A stretch of 27,202 nucleotides of DNA from an uncultured Parabacteroides sp. Its GTDB lineage: Bacteria > Bacteroidota > Bacteroidia > Bacteroidales > Tannerellaceae. Where the stretch lies: assembly GCF_905196875.1 (NCBI RefSeq), contig NZ_CAJJWO010000068.1, positions 1 to 27,202 of the forward strand. The letters are read 5' to 3'. A program made the translations under genes and the position numbers. Positions 6,954-15,778 of the stretch are shown here, one piece after another (position 1 is the first letter of the stretch; every line of letters begins with the position of its first letter). Under the pieces are notes generated by a model. The model ran no database searches. It saw only the letters and a list, made by a program, of their open reading frames with translations, and was not told the DNA's origin.

Positions 6954-8472
6954 TCTGGATTTCTCAAAACTGGGCGAGATATTTACCTATCACCGTCTTT
7001 CACCGATACTGTTCAGCAGCGGGCTGTTCTTCTTTTTATTTATAGGCTTCCTGATCATTTACATGTCACTCAGGAAGCATTTATTGGCCCGTATTATATA
7101 TGTAACGCTGTTCTCCCTTTATTTCTATTATAAGAGTAGCGGACTTTGGTTTTTCCTGTTGTTGTTTACTGCCACGTCCGACTTTTGTATTGCACAGGGG
7201 ATATTCCATACTTCAGCCAAATGGAAACGTAAGTTGTTGGTAGTAGTTAGTTTATGTATAAACCTCGGTTTGTTGGGATATTTTAAATACTTCAACTTCC
7301 TGTTGGAGATTATTGCGACTGTTACACGGGAGTTCGGTTATCAGTTTGGAAATACTTCCATGCAAAGCGTCACTTATCAGCCGATGGATATTTTCCTGCC
7401 CGTCGGTATTTCTTTTTTTACGTTCCAAACGATCAGTTATGTCATTGATGTATACCGGGGAAAGATAACACCGTTAACCCGTTGGGTCGATTATGTGTTC
7501 TATGTATCGTTCTTTCCGCAGTTAGTGGCCGGTCCGATCGTTCGTGCCCGCGATTTTATCCCACAGATTTATAAGAATCCGACCGTTACACGCTCAGAGT
7601 TTGGAGAAGGTCTGTTTTTGGTATTGTGCGGATTATTTAAAAAGACGGTGATCTCCGACTATATCAGTATGAACTTTGTCGACCGTGTATTCGATGCCCC
7701 GTTGCTCTATACCGGAGTAGAGAATCTCCTGGGTGTTTATGGCTATGCATTGCAGATTTATTGCGATTTCTCCGGGTATTCGGATATGGCGATAGGTATC
7801 GCCTTATTGCTGGGATTCCGTTTCAATATAAACTTCGATTCTCCCTATCAATCGGCCACGATTACAGAATTTTGGCGCCGCTGGCATATTTCATTGTCTT
7901 CCTGGTTGAAAGACTATTTATATATTTCACTGGGAGGAAACCGGAAAGGTAAGATACGTACATATATAAACCTGATGATAACAATGTTGCTGGGTGGTTT
8001 ATGGCATGGAGCTTCCATGAGTTTTATCATTTGGGGCGCTATACATGGTGTGGCGCTGGCTATTCATAAGTTCATCATGGGACGTTTCAGCAGTTTCAAG
8101 CAATTAGGTTCGGAGATGAAGCCCTGGCGCAGGATGTTGGGGATATTTATCACTTTCCACCTGGTTTGTTTCGGCTGGATATTTTTCCGTGCCGATTCCC
8201 TGCAAACGGTAAAAGAGATGCTTACGCAAATCTGTACGAACTTCCATCCGGAAGTGTTTACTCAGTTTGTTACCGGTTATAAGGGCGTTTTTATATTGAT
8301 GATAATAGGTTATGTGTTGCACTTTATGCCTAAGTCGGCAGAGAATGCTCTGCAGGGTGTGGTAACCCGGTCTCCGTTGTTGGTGCAGGCGGTTATCCTG
8401 GCTGTCATGGTTTTTGTCGTGGTGCAATTCAAGAGTGCCGGTGTGCAGCCGTTTATCTATTTCCAGTTCTGA
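6943..8472 (+). CDS. MBOAT family O-acyltransferase (AlgI/PatA-like)
   Basis: A 509-residue polytopic membrane protein of the membrane-bound O-acyltransferase family. AlgI-type hallmarks are present in order: FFPQLVAGPIVRARDFIPQ at about 190-208, FWRRWHISLSSWLKDYLYI at about 310-328, and GGLWHGAS at 351-358, containing the conserved catalytic His355. His315 is the second conserved histidine. These proteins move an acyl group, typically acetyl, from a cytoplasmic donor across the inner membrane to a periplasmic acceptor or partner enzyme. In alginate, peptidoglycan (PatA/PatB) and cellulose acetylation, the partner is an SGNH-like protein, as encoded just upstream here twice. No polysaccharide synthesis genes lie in the window, so the acceptor polymer cannot be named. 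Length and motifs are complete. The start overlaps the SGNH gene by 11 bases. Confidence 0.93.
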   Translation: MFDNLDFSKLGEIFTYHRLSPILFSSGLFFFLFIGFLIIYMSLRKHLLARIIYVTLFSLYFYYKSSGLWFFLLLFTATSDFCIAQGIFHTSAKWKRKLLVVVSLCINLGLLGYFKYFNFLLEIIATVTREFGYQFGNTSMQSVTYQPMDIFLPVGISFFTFQTISYVIDVYRGKITPLTRWVDYVFYVSFFPQLVAGPIVRARDFIPQIYKNPTVTRSEFGEGLFLVLCGLFKKTVISDYISMNFVDRVFDAPLLYTGVENLLGVYGYALQIYCDFSGYSDMAIGIALLLGFRFNINFDSPYQSATITEFWRRWHISLSSWLKDYLYISLGGNRKGKIRTYINLMITMLLGGLWHGASMSFIIWGAIHGVALAIHKFIMGRFSSFKQLGSEMKPWRRMLGIFITFHLVCFGWIFFRADSLQTVKEMLTQICTNFHPEVFTQFVTGYKGVFILMIIGYVLHFMPKSAENALQGVVTRSPLLVQAVILAVMVFVVVQFKSAGVQPFIYFQF

Positions 8473-8496
8473 TGTAAACTAAATATTTCTATAATT

Positions 8497-10110
8497 ATGA
8501 AAGTGACCCCGATACTGTTTCTACTCCTGATTGTTTTTACCAGCGGAATATCAGGAGTAAAGGTGCAACGAAACAATTTGCCGGAAGAGCAACTTTGCTT
8601 GCGGCAGGAGGTCAGACCTTATCTGGATAGTCTAATCATTGAAGAACCCAAACCGGAAGATACGGACATTTCTCTGTTTCGTTTGGAAGCGATCTTTCCG
8701 GTAAATAAATTGACTCGTTTCGGAACGAACGAAGGTGAATTTACTGCTTTTACACCTGATAATCCCAAAATGAAAGGGCTTGTAACAGAGCCTGTTCCAT
8801 TGTTGGGCAATGCCAGGATCGCTCTGATCTATTCTTTTGCAGATGATTATAATAATGCAATTCCTATTGCCTGGAAATACCGGTTCGAGAGTGTCCGTCA
8901 GAAAGGAGTGTCCGGAGAGGAAAAGGCTTGCCAGTCGCTTTATCTACATGTATTGAATAACTTGCGTTTTTCCAGAATTAAAGTAGGATTGATGGATGTT
9001 GTGCTTTTGCCTCCGGATAATGACGGGAAACAGATAAATAATGTACCTAAGCTGGGATACCGTTCTATGAGTTTCAGCCGCACGAATGGCGATCAGTATA
9101 TGCTTACTTATTTGTTAAAGACGAATGAAGGTGTATATAGCCCGATCGACCGTGCGGAGGGTTCAGACCGTACTTTCCCTGAATATATGGGCGGATCGTC
9201 GGCTCAATTCTGGTTTATCCGGCAAAACATGGAATATCCGGAGAAAGCCATTGAGGAAGAGGTGAGTGGAACCGTTCTTATTGCTTGTACGGTAGAACCG
9301 GACGGTTCGGTTACTGACCCGCATGTCTTTCTCGGTTCGGAACCGCTATTGAATGAAGAAGCGATCCGTCTGGTCGGTTTGACAAGTGGGAAATGGGTTC
9401 CGGCAACCCGTAACGGAGAGAATATTGCTGATGAGAAAGTTATTCCTGTTACTTTCAATCTGAATGACGATGGGATAAAAATAGTGGAAAATACTAAAAA
9501 GCCCAATAAGAAGTTGCCAATCAAAACCTATCTGTTTTGGGGAGCAATATCTGTTGTTATTATTCTCTATTTGAGGAGTAAGTTCCGGAAAAAAGACAGA
9601 AAGCTAGACCCGGCTCTACGTCCCAATATCTCTGTCAGCAATGACAAGATAGTGATTGTTGCCGGAGTAGAGGAGGCAGATGTGGAACAGATGTTGCGTT
9701 CATTTACCGATATATATAATAGTCGGCAATATGATGCGATTATTCGTATTCATCCGATGGGAAAACAGGTATTTGCATTGACTTTCCCGTATGATATCAG
9801 TTGGGAAGTTTTCACAGAGTTGATGGACCACCTGCTTTATTTTGACGGGAGTGAATATAAAGCACAGGTGAGAGCGTGGTTGACTTTACCGAAAGAATGT
9901 GAACCGGTTGCCGGTGAACACGCTATGTTATTCTTTAAAGAAAATGATGATGATTTTGAACCTCTTTACGTCACTACTCAAAACAATACAAACTGGAAGG
10001 TTGACTACGAAACCGAAACGTTGAAAGAGGCAGAAGGGGGTGAAGAATATGTCAAGTCTCCGTTTACCTATTACGAGATTGTACAGAAAAGTTTTATAGA
10101 AATAGACTAA
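8497..10110 (+). CDS. TonB C-terminal-domain membrane protein with cytoplasmic tail
   Basis: A 537-residue protein with an N-terminal signal peptide (residues 1-20). A periplasmic region of about 200 residues is unrecognised, then a TonB C-terminal domain spans about 228-322. In it, YPEKAIEEEVSGTVLIACTV, EPDGSV, NEEAIRLV and the WVPA segment are typical of Bacteroidota 'energy transducer TonB' domains. A membrane helix lies at about 343-359, followed by a basic stop-transfer (SKFRKKDRK) and about 170 further residues. This order is reversed compared with classical TonB, whose single helix is N-terminal and whose C-terminal domain ends the protein. If the first hydrophobic stretch is cleaved, the TonB domain is periplasmic and the last third is cytoplasmic. 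The gene starts 24 bases after the MBOAT stop and ends at a terminator, so it is the last gene of the run. Its function is unknown. Confidence 0.8.
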   Translation: MKVTPILFLLLIVFTSGISGVKVQRNNLPEEQLCLRQEVRPYLDSLIIEEPKPEDTDISLFRLEAIFPVNKLTRFGTNEGEFTAFTPDNPKMKGLVTEPVPLLGNARIALIYSFADDYNNAIPIAWKYRFESVRQKGVSGEEKACQSLYLHVLNNLRFSRIKVGLMDVVLLPPDNDGKQINNVPKLGYRSMSFSRTNGDQYMLTYLLKTNEGVYSPIDRAEGSDRTFPEYMGGSSAQFWFIRQNMEYPEKAIEEEVSGTVLIACTVEPDGSVTDPHVFLGSEPLLNEEAIRLVGLTSGKWVPATRNGENIADEKVIPVTFNLNDDGIKIVENTKKPNKKLPIKTYLFWGAISVVIILYLRSKFRKKDRKLDPALRPNISVSNDKIVIVAGVEEADVEQMLRSFTDIYNSRQYDAIIRIHPMGKQVFALTFPYDISWEVFTELMDHLLYFDGSEYKAQVRAWLTLPKECEPVAGEHAMLFFKENDDDFEPLYVTTQNNTNWKVDYETETLKEAEGGEEYVKSPFTYYEIVQKSFIEID

Positions 10111-10113
10111 TAT

Positions 10114-10171
10114 AATAGACTGTCTCAAAAGCATCTTTGTTATGAGTGACTTTTAAGACAGTCTATTTATT
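10114..10171. terminator. Bidirectional intrinsic terminator
   Basis: The arms at 10114-10131 and 10150-10167 are complementary over 18 bases with one mismatch (core ATAGACTGTCT / AGACAGTCTAT) and enclose an 18-base loop. A T-rich tail follows on the plus strand (TATTTATTTGTT) and the left arm is preceded by AT-rich sequence. It sits between two converging genes, the TonB-domain gene and the MscS-like gene, whose stops are 66 bases apart, and can end both transcripts. Confidence 0.85.
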
Positions 10172-10176
10172 TGTTA

Positions 10177-11448
10177 TTAGTTTGAAGTTTGGATTCTTAA
10201 ATGATGCAGATCGGAGCCTGACACTTCCTGGAAAACCTGCAACCCGAATTCCGGTAACACAGCCAGGATATGATCGAATACGTCGGATTGAATGTCTTCG
10301 TAAGGTATCCAAACGGTTGTTGCGGCAAAGAAATATAACTCCATCGGTATCCCTTTTTCTGTCGGTTGCAGTTGGCGTACCATGCACGTCTGATCTTTGT
10401 TCACGTCAGGATTACTTTTCAGGTAATTCACCAGGTAAGCACGAAAAACACCGAGGTTGGTTTGGCGGCGTCCGTTCACTTTGATAGAGTCATCTATATT
10501 ATGCTCTTCATTATATCTTTCCAGCTCCTTTTGCTTTGTGTCGATATATTCGGTTAGTAAGGATATCTTGCGGAATTTGGCAAGCATTTCCGGGGTACAA
10601 AAACGTACACTGTTCATGTCTATATTGATCGATCGTTTAACGCGTCGACCGCCTGATTCCTGCATGCCTCGCCAGTTTTGGAAAGAGTCGCTGACAAGAG
10701 CGTAGGGCGGTATCATGGTGATTGTATTATCGAAATTCCGCACTTTGATCGAGTTTAGTGTCACTTCGATCACAGTTCCGTCTGCGCCGTATTTAGTCAT
10801 CGTGATCCAATCGCCCGGACGGAGCATATCATTGGCCGATAGCTGGATACCGGCAACAAATCCGAGTATCGTATCTTTGAATACCAACATAAGAATAGCG
10901 GCGGATGCACCCAATCCGGCAAACAAGGTAGCCGGTGATTTCCCTATCAGTATACTGATGATAATGATAAATCCGACAAAGAATACAAGCACCTGAATGA
11001 TCTGCACAAACCCTTTTAGCGGCTTATTCTTAAAGGTTTCTTTCCGATTGTATATTTCGAGGAGCAGATTTAATGCTGCATTGATAAAACGCAATATGAC
11101 GGCTACAATATAGATACTGCAGATCATTTGAAGAATTCCCAGTAATGTCGGCATTTCTTCTTTCGGAAGCGCAAGCGGTAGCATGATATACACCAAAACG
11201 GCCGGTATCAGATGCATCAGCTTATTGATAATCTTACGTTCCACGATCAGATCGTCCCATTGGTTCCGGGTCCTTTTGGCAAAGCGTTTAAATAATCCGA
11301 GGAAAATGTAGCGGCAAGTATAATCGATCGCGACGGTTACTATTATAACAAGGAACAGCACGATCAGGTTATCCCATATATTTGCCGAATCGTGTACTAA
11401 ACCCCATTTAACCAGATAACTGTTAATCCATTGCTGTAATTCACTCAT
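10177..11448 (-). CDS. YbdG-like small-conductance mechanosensitive channel (paralogue A)
   Basis: The 423-residue membrane protein has about five hydrophobic helices (about 27-46, 75-95, 104-128, 148-168 and the pore region 174-204) and then the soluble MscS beta domain. The pore core from GKSPATLFAGLGASAAILML through FKDTILGFVAGIQLSAND to MLRPGDWITM (169-217) is the conserved MscS signature. With its length and the following YGADGTVIEVTLNSIKVRNFDNTI segment, it resembles E. coli YbdG (MscM, 415 residues) more than MscS itself (286). Such channels open under membrane tension and relieve hypo-osmotic pressure in the inner membrane. A paralogue lies directly upstream on the same strand, but 88 bases and a good promoter separate them, so this copy can be expressed independently. 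It shares the bidirectional terminator at its 3' end. Confidence 0.93.
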   Translation of the reverse strand: MSELQQWINSYLVKWGLVHDSANIWDNLIVLFLVIIVTVAIDYTCRYIFLGLFKRFAKRTRNQWDDLIVERKIINKLMHLIPAVLVYIMLPLALPKEEMPTLLGILQMICSIYIVAVILRFINAALNLLLEIYNRKETFKNKPLKGFVQIIQVLVFFVGFIIIISILIGKSPATLFAGLGASAAILMLVFKDTILGFVAGIQLSANDMLRPGDWITMTKYGADGTVIEVTLNSIKVRNFDNTITMIPPYALVSDSFQNWRGMQESGGRRVKRSINIDMNSVRFCTPEMLAKFRKISLLTEYIDTKQKELERYNEEHNIDDSIKVNGRRQTNLGVFRAYLVNYLKSNPDVNKDQTCMVRQLQPTEKGIPMELYFFAATTVWIPYEDIQSDVFDHILAVLPEFGLQVFQEVSGSDLHHLRIQTSN

Positions 11449-11473
11449 AAATATGTCTTTAAAGTTATGAATA

Positions 11474-11505
11474 CAAATATATGGAAAAAATCAGAGTCTC
11501 CCAAA
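11474..11505 (-). promoter_or_regulatory. Promoter for the downstream MscS-like gene
   Basis: On the minus strand a TTTG at 11502-11505 is followed after 20 bases by TATATTTG at 11474-11481. This is a good match to the Bacteroidota -33 TTTG / -7 TAnnTTTG promoter with the preferred spacing. The -7 box is 25 bases before the ATG at 11448. Confidence 0.7.
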
Positions 11506-11536
11506 GGTGATATCAAAAGTCTCCCGGTACTTATTG

Positions 11537-12706
11537 TTAATCCGAATACTGATAGACCTTCAATTCGAACCTGGGGATCATCGCAAAGAAATGGTCGAAA
11601 ATATCCGATTGAATGCGTTCGTACTCTTTCCATACTTTATTGCGGGAGAAGAAGTAGATTTGAATGGGTACACCATATTCAGTCGATTGTAACTGGCTGA
11701 TGATTAAATCCAGATCCGTATTGACTACCGGCAGGCTGGTCAGGTACTTTTCGACATACACACGGAACATTTGCGAATTGGTCGGTGTAACGCCTTCGTC
11801 CGGTTGATAGTCTGCCAGCAAGGGGATTTCTTTACGGAAAGTATCCAGCATTTCAGGCGTGCAGAATTTAATTGTATTCAGATCGAGGAAGATCGATTTC
11901 ATGACCCGTCGTCCGCCTGATTCGACCATTCCCCGCCAGTTCTGGAAGGAGTTATTGACCAGCGTATAAGGCGGAATAGTGGAAATGGTATTATCGAAGT
12001 TCTGTATTTTGACTGTGTTCAACGTTATTTCCTGTACCACACCGTTGGCATTCGATCCCGGCACCGTGATCCAGTCGCCCGGTCGCAGCATATCGTTAGC
12101 CGAAAGTTGTATACCTGCCACGAACCCTAATATCGTATCCTTGAATACCAGCATCAGGATAGCGGCCGAAGCACCCAGTCCGGCAAATAAGGTGGCCGGT
12201 GATTTCCCCATCAGGATTGCAATAATAACAATAGCACCTATAAAGAAGGCCAACACCTGGAATACCTGTATGAAGCCTTTTATCGACCGGTTCTTGTTTA
12301 CTTCCCGGTGATTATAGATATCCATAATAACCAGGAGAAAACCGTTAATGGCCAATAGTAATACGAATACGATATAGACAGCACAGACTTTCTGTGAAAT
12401 CAGTAGTAATTCTTTTCCCCGTATAAAGGCCATTGGAAGCAACGCATAGACAATAATACCAGGAATAGCATGTACCAGGTTATGTACAACTTTACGCTTG
12501 ATCAGCAATGTATCCCAGAAATAATGGCTTTTCTCCGACAATTTTCTAACACTACCTACAAAAATATATTGACATAAATAATCGATCCCGATTGCTACTG
12601 CAATCAATAACACGGCAATAATAATTTCATCGAATGTATCAGCTATCTTCGGATCTACACCCCAACCGATAAGGAGTTTGTTCATCCAACTACCTAAGTT
12701 CACCAT
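11537..12706 (-). CDS. YbdG-like small-conductance mechanosensitive channel (paralogue B)
   Basis: A 389-residue channel with the same layout as its neighbour: hydrophobic helices at about 24-44, 76-92, 105-127 and 146-166, the pore region at about 172-202, then the MscS beta domain and an alpha/beta C-terminus. Residues 167-214 are identical over 48 positions to 169-216 of paralogue A, while the flanks are clearly diverged. The DNA under that block differs at many third codon positions, so the duplication is old and the identity reflects selection rather than recent copying. It is shorter mainly because it lacks an insertion that paralogue A has near residues 300-335 (KQKELERYNEEHNIDDSIKV). 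It lies divergent from the M16 gene with 187 bases between starts. No clear -7 box was found for it on the minus strand. Confidence 0.92.
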   Translation of the reverse strand: MVNLGSWMNKLLIGWGVDPKIADTFDEIIIAVLLIAVAIGIDYLCQYIFVGSVRKLSEKSHYFWDTLLIKRKVVHNLVHAIPGIIVYALLPMAFIRGKELLLISQKVCAVYIVFVLLLAINGFLLVIMDIYNHREVNKNRSIKGFIQVFQVLAFFIGAIVIIAILMGKSPATLFAGLGASAAILMLVFKDTILGFVAGIQLSANDMLRPGDWITVPGSNANGVVQEITLNTVKIQNFDNTISTIPPYTLVNNSFQNWRGMVESGGRRVMKSIFLDLNTIKFCTPEMLDTFRKEIPLLADYQPDEGVTPTNSQMFRVYVEKYLTSLPVVNTDLDLIISQLQSTEYGVPIQIYFFSRNKVWKEYERIQSDIFDHFFAMIPRFELKVYQYSD

Positions 12707-12851
12707 AATTTGTATCGTTTTTTTATATTGATAACATTTAACCAGGCAATTGGTTGAGTCATCAGGTAAATAGATTCGTTCGAACAGGGTTTGTCAGCGG
12801 ATAATTAAAATAAAAAAGCCTAATCATCCATGATAACAGAAAGGAATCCGG

Positions 12852-12859
12852 TATCTTTG
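12852..12859 (+). promoter_or_regulatory. Bacteroidota -7 promoter box for the M16 gene
   Basis: TATCTTTG matches TAnnTTTG and lies 34 bases before the ATG at 12894. No TTTG occurs at the normal -33 distance. The rest of the 187-base divergent gap shows only a short perfect palindrome, GTTCGAAC at 12778-12785, with no obvious role. Confidence 0.5.
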
Positions 12860-12893
12860 TAAACCATATATAATTAGTGGTGGTAAAATATCC

Positions 12894-15776
12894 ATGAAAG
12901 CATTATTGATGATGATGTTATTTGCAAATACAACGAATCTGTTGGCTGCTCAGAATTCAAAAGCACTTGAAGTAAAAGAATATAAACTGGAAAACGGACT
13001 GACCATCTGGCTGAATGAAGATCACAGCCAGCCAAAAGTGTTTGGAGCTGTGGTTGTAAAAGCAGGAGCAAAAGATTGTCCGGATACAGGGATCGCTCAC
13101 TATTTTGAACATATGATGTTTAAGGGAACCGATAAAATCGGAACCATCGACTATGAAGCTGAAAAAATTCTGCTCGACTCTATCTCTGCGAAATACGACG
13201 AACTGGCTATTACTGAAGATGAAGAAGTCCGCACCCGCATACAGCAGGAAATAAACGAGTTAAGTATTCAATCTTCCGATTACGTAATACCGAACGAATT
13301 CAACCGTTTGATCTCTAAATACGGAGGTTCGGGGTTGAATGCGGCTACATCCTACGATGCTACGATCTATTTCAATACCTTTTCTCCTCAATATATGACC
13401 CAATGGGCAGAGATAAACAGCGAACGTTTATTGAATCCTGTTTTCCGCCTGTTTCAAAGTGAGTTGGAAACAGTTTATGAAGAAAAGAATATGTATGGCG
13501 ATTTTATCGGTGGCCCGGTAATGGATCGTTTACTTGCCCGGTATTTTGCTCCACATCCTTATGCGTATCCGATCATCGGTAGCACAAAGAACCTGAAGAA
13601 TCCTCGCCTGACGGAGATGCGGAAATTCTTTGAAGAATATTATGTCGCATCCAATATGGCATTGATTCTGAGCGGTGATTTTGATACAAAAGCTGTGTTG
13701 CCCATTCTGGAACGTACTTTTTCGCGTATCCGTCCGGGAGAAGCTCCAAGAAAAGATATTGTGGCTTTACCATCCTTCAAAGGGAAAGAAAAGATGAAGG
13801 TCAATTTCCCTGTTCCGTTGGTAAAGGTTATGGGATTGGGGTTCCGGGGTGTTCCGGCTAACCATGAAGATCAGGCGGCGCTTGCCATTGCCGTTAATAT
13901 GCTGAATAATGCTAACGGTACCGGATTTCTAGACAAACTGATGGTCGACCGGAAAATAACGGCCTGCATGGCTCTTAACGAAAGTATGAATGAAGCCGGA
14001 ATATTGGCTGTCGCCGTTGTGCCCAAACTGATGCTTCAAACTTATGGTGGAGCAGAAAAGCTTGTCTGGCGTGAGATCAACCGGATCAAAGAGGGCGATT
14101 TCACCGACGAAGTATTTAATAGCCTGAAGCAGGAACAGCGACGTCAGTATGCGTCCAGCCTTGAAAATATCGATTCGCGTGCACGGATCATGATGTCTCT
14201 TTATTCGCAGGGTAAAAGTTGGGAGGATTATTTGCAGGAAGTGACAAAGATCGATGCTCTGACGAAGGAGGATATCATGCAGGTTGCTCGCAAGTATTTC
14301 AGCGAAAATTATCTTTGTGTGACGAAAAAGACCGGTAAATATCCGAAAGATAATTTGAAGAAACCGGATTTCACTCCTGTTGTCCCGAAGAACTCGGAGG
14401 CCAGTTCCGAATATGCCAGACAATTGGAACAAATGCCGACCCAGACAGTGAAACCTCGTTTTATCGACTTTGAGAAAGACGTACAAATAACAAAGCTTAG
14501 TCTACTGGCAACTTTATATACGACTACTAATCCGGTCACCGATATATTTTCGCTTAACCTGATCTATCAGGTCGGGACATTGGAGCAGCCGCAGTTAAGC
14601 TATCTGGCTAATTATCTTCAGTTTCTTGGGACAGACTCTTTGTCGTTCCAGGATTTCAGAACCCGGTTGCAGGTGTTAGGCAGTACCATGTCTTTCGAGG
14701 CAAACGACAAGCAGTTTGTTATTCGTATTACAGGCTTTGATAATCAATTCAAAGAAACCGTCCTTTTGGCCGGCGATTTCATTACACATGTCAAAGCCGA
14801 CGATAAGCAGATCCGCCAGGTTGTTAATGATGCGAAAGTAACCGAAAAAGCTTTTTTCGAATCCAGTGATAATATAGCAAATGCTTTACTCGAGAAAGTG
14901 AAGTATGGTGAACGGTCACGTTATCTCCGTAAACTATCTCTTTCTGAGATAAAGAAGCTGAAAGGAAAAGACCTATTGGCTATTTTTGCAAACGTCCGCC
15001 AGACGGAGTGCGACCTGCATTATTGCGGAACGTTATCTTCCGATCAGGTGGAAGAGCAGTTAAAAGCCTCTATACCATTAAAAGAGATAACGATTGCAGC
15101 CGATTCTGATTATTACCGCGATCCGGAAGTGTATGACAAGCCCGTCGTTTATTTTATGGATATGCCGACAGCGTCACAAAGTATTGTGTACGGTTTTGCG
15201 AAAGGAGAGGTGACGGACGATTTATGGTCGCGTCATGCCTCCCGTTTGTTCTCTGTTTATTTCGGTGGAGATATGTCGTCGTTGATGTTTCAGGAGATAA
15301 GGGAATTCCGTTCGTTAGCTTACCGTGTTAGCGGGCGTTATTTATTGCCGCCTCATAAGCTGGAAGGAAAAGCCGGTGAGTTTGTTACTATGTTGTCTAC
15401 CCAAAGCGATAAGACATTGGATGCAATGGAAGTGATGAGCTCTCTGATCAGTGACATGCCGGAAAAGCCGGATAGAATATCGACGGTCAAGCAGTTGATC
15501 ACCAATCAGGTGAACAACGATTACCCATCTTTCAGGGAGTTGTCGGAGAAGGTGGCAGGATATAAAAGGAATGGCTTTGAAAGTGATCCGAATGAAGCAC
15601 TATTGTCCGGCATCTCGGATATGGATATGAAAGATATTGTCCGCTTCTACCGTCATAATATCCGGCTGAAGCCCATTGTTTATATTATTGTAGGCAATTC
15701 CAGACGTATAGATATGAAGAAGCTGGCTGAGTATGGAGAGATTATCCGATTGAGAAAGAAAGATATTTATAAATAG
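12894..15776 (+). CDS. M16 family zinc peptidase (pitrilysin/insulinase-like, two-half)
   Basis: The 960-residue protein starts with a hydrophobic stretch (residues 1-20) that looks like a short signal peptide, so export to the periplasm is likely. The inverted zinc motif HxxEH is at 69-73 (HYFEH). The third ligand is a glutamate in the LETVYEEKNM segment, probably Glu196. An insertion of about 50 residues (85-135) separates these blocks, typical of the long Bacteroidota forms. The second half lacks an HxxEH motif and should be the structural, non-catalytic lobe, as in pitrilysin. M16 enzymes enclose and cut unfolded peptides. A secreted M1 aminopeptidase is encoded two genes downstream, so a shared role in peptide degradation is plausible. 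An inverted repeat follows the stop. Length and motifs are complete. Confidence 0.93.
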   Translation: MKALLMMMLFANTTNLLAAQNSKALEVKEYKLENGLTIWLNEDHSQPKVFGAVVVKAGAKDCPDTGIAHYFEHMMFKGTDKIGTIDYEAEKILLDSISAKYDELAITEDEEVRTRIQQEINELSIQSSDYVIPNEFNRLISKYGGSGLNAATSYDATIYFNTFSPQYMTQWAEINSERLLNPVFRLFQSELETVYEEKNMYGDFIGGPVMDRLLARYFAPHPYAYPIIGSTKNLKNPRLTEMRKFFEEYYVASNMALILSGDFDTKAVLPILERTFSRIRPGEAPRKDIVALPSFKGKEKMKVNFPVPLVKVMGLGFRGVPANHEDQAALAIAVNMLNNANGTGFLDKLMVDRKITACMALNESMNEAGILAVAVVPKLMLQTYGGAEKLVWREINRIKEGDFTDEVFNSLKQEQRRQYASSLENIDSRARIMMSLYSQGKSWEDYLQEVTKIDALTKEDIMQVARKYFSENYLCVTKKTGKYPKDNLKKPDFTPVVPKNSEASSEYARQLEQMPTQTVKPRFIDFEKDVQITKLSLLATLYTTTNPVTDIFSLNLIYQVGTLEQPQLSYLANYLQFLGTDSLSFQDFRTRLQVLGSTMSFEANDKQFVIRITGFDNQFKETVLLAGDFITHVKADDKQIRQVVNDAKVTEKAFFESSDNIANALLEKVKYGERSRYLRKLSLSEIKKLKGKDLLAIFANVRQTECDLHYCGTLSSDQVEEQLKASIPLKEITIAADSDYYRDPEVYDKPVVYFMDMPTASQSIVYGFAKGEVTDDLWSRHASRLFSVYFGGDMSSLMFQEIREFRSLAYRVSGRYLLPPHKLEGKAGEFVTMLSTQSDKTLDAMEVMSSLISDMPEKPDRISTVKQLITNQVNNDYPSFRELSEKVAGYKRNGFESDPNEALLSGISDMDMKDIVRFYRHNIRLKPIVYIIVGNSRRIDMKKLAEYGEIIRLRKKDIYK

Positions 15777-15778
15777 GG

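Noticed and set aside
10114..10171. Terminal inverted repeat of an insertion sequence
   Set aside because: The TGTCTCAAAAG-like arm recalls some IS ends, but both arms lie within 54 bases with no transposase between them and sit exactly between two converging stops, so a terminator explains it.
10715..12311. Two plus-strand open frames (10715-10996 and 11979-12311) that resemble each other and look like a conserved protein pair
   Set aside because: They are antisense to the identical pore block of the two MscS-like genes. Their similarity is inherited from that block, and they have no other coding features.
12778..12785. GTTCGAAC palindrome in the gap between the MscS-like and M16 genes
   Set aside because: Single eight-base palindrome with no second copy or placement relative to a promoter; chance cannot be excluded.
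13929..14486. 185-residue minus-strand open frame inside the M16 peptidase gene
   Set aside because: Antisense to an intact conserved coding region, with low-complexity hydrophobic composition. It is a shadow.
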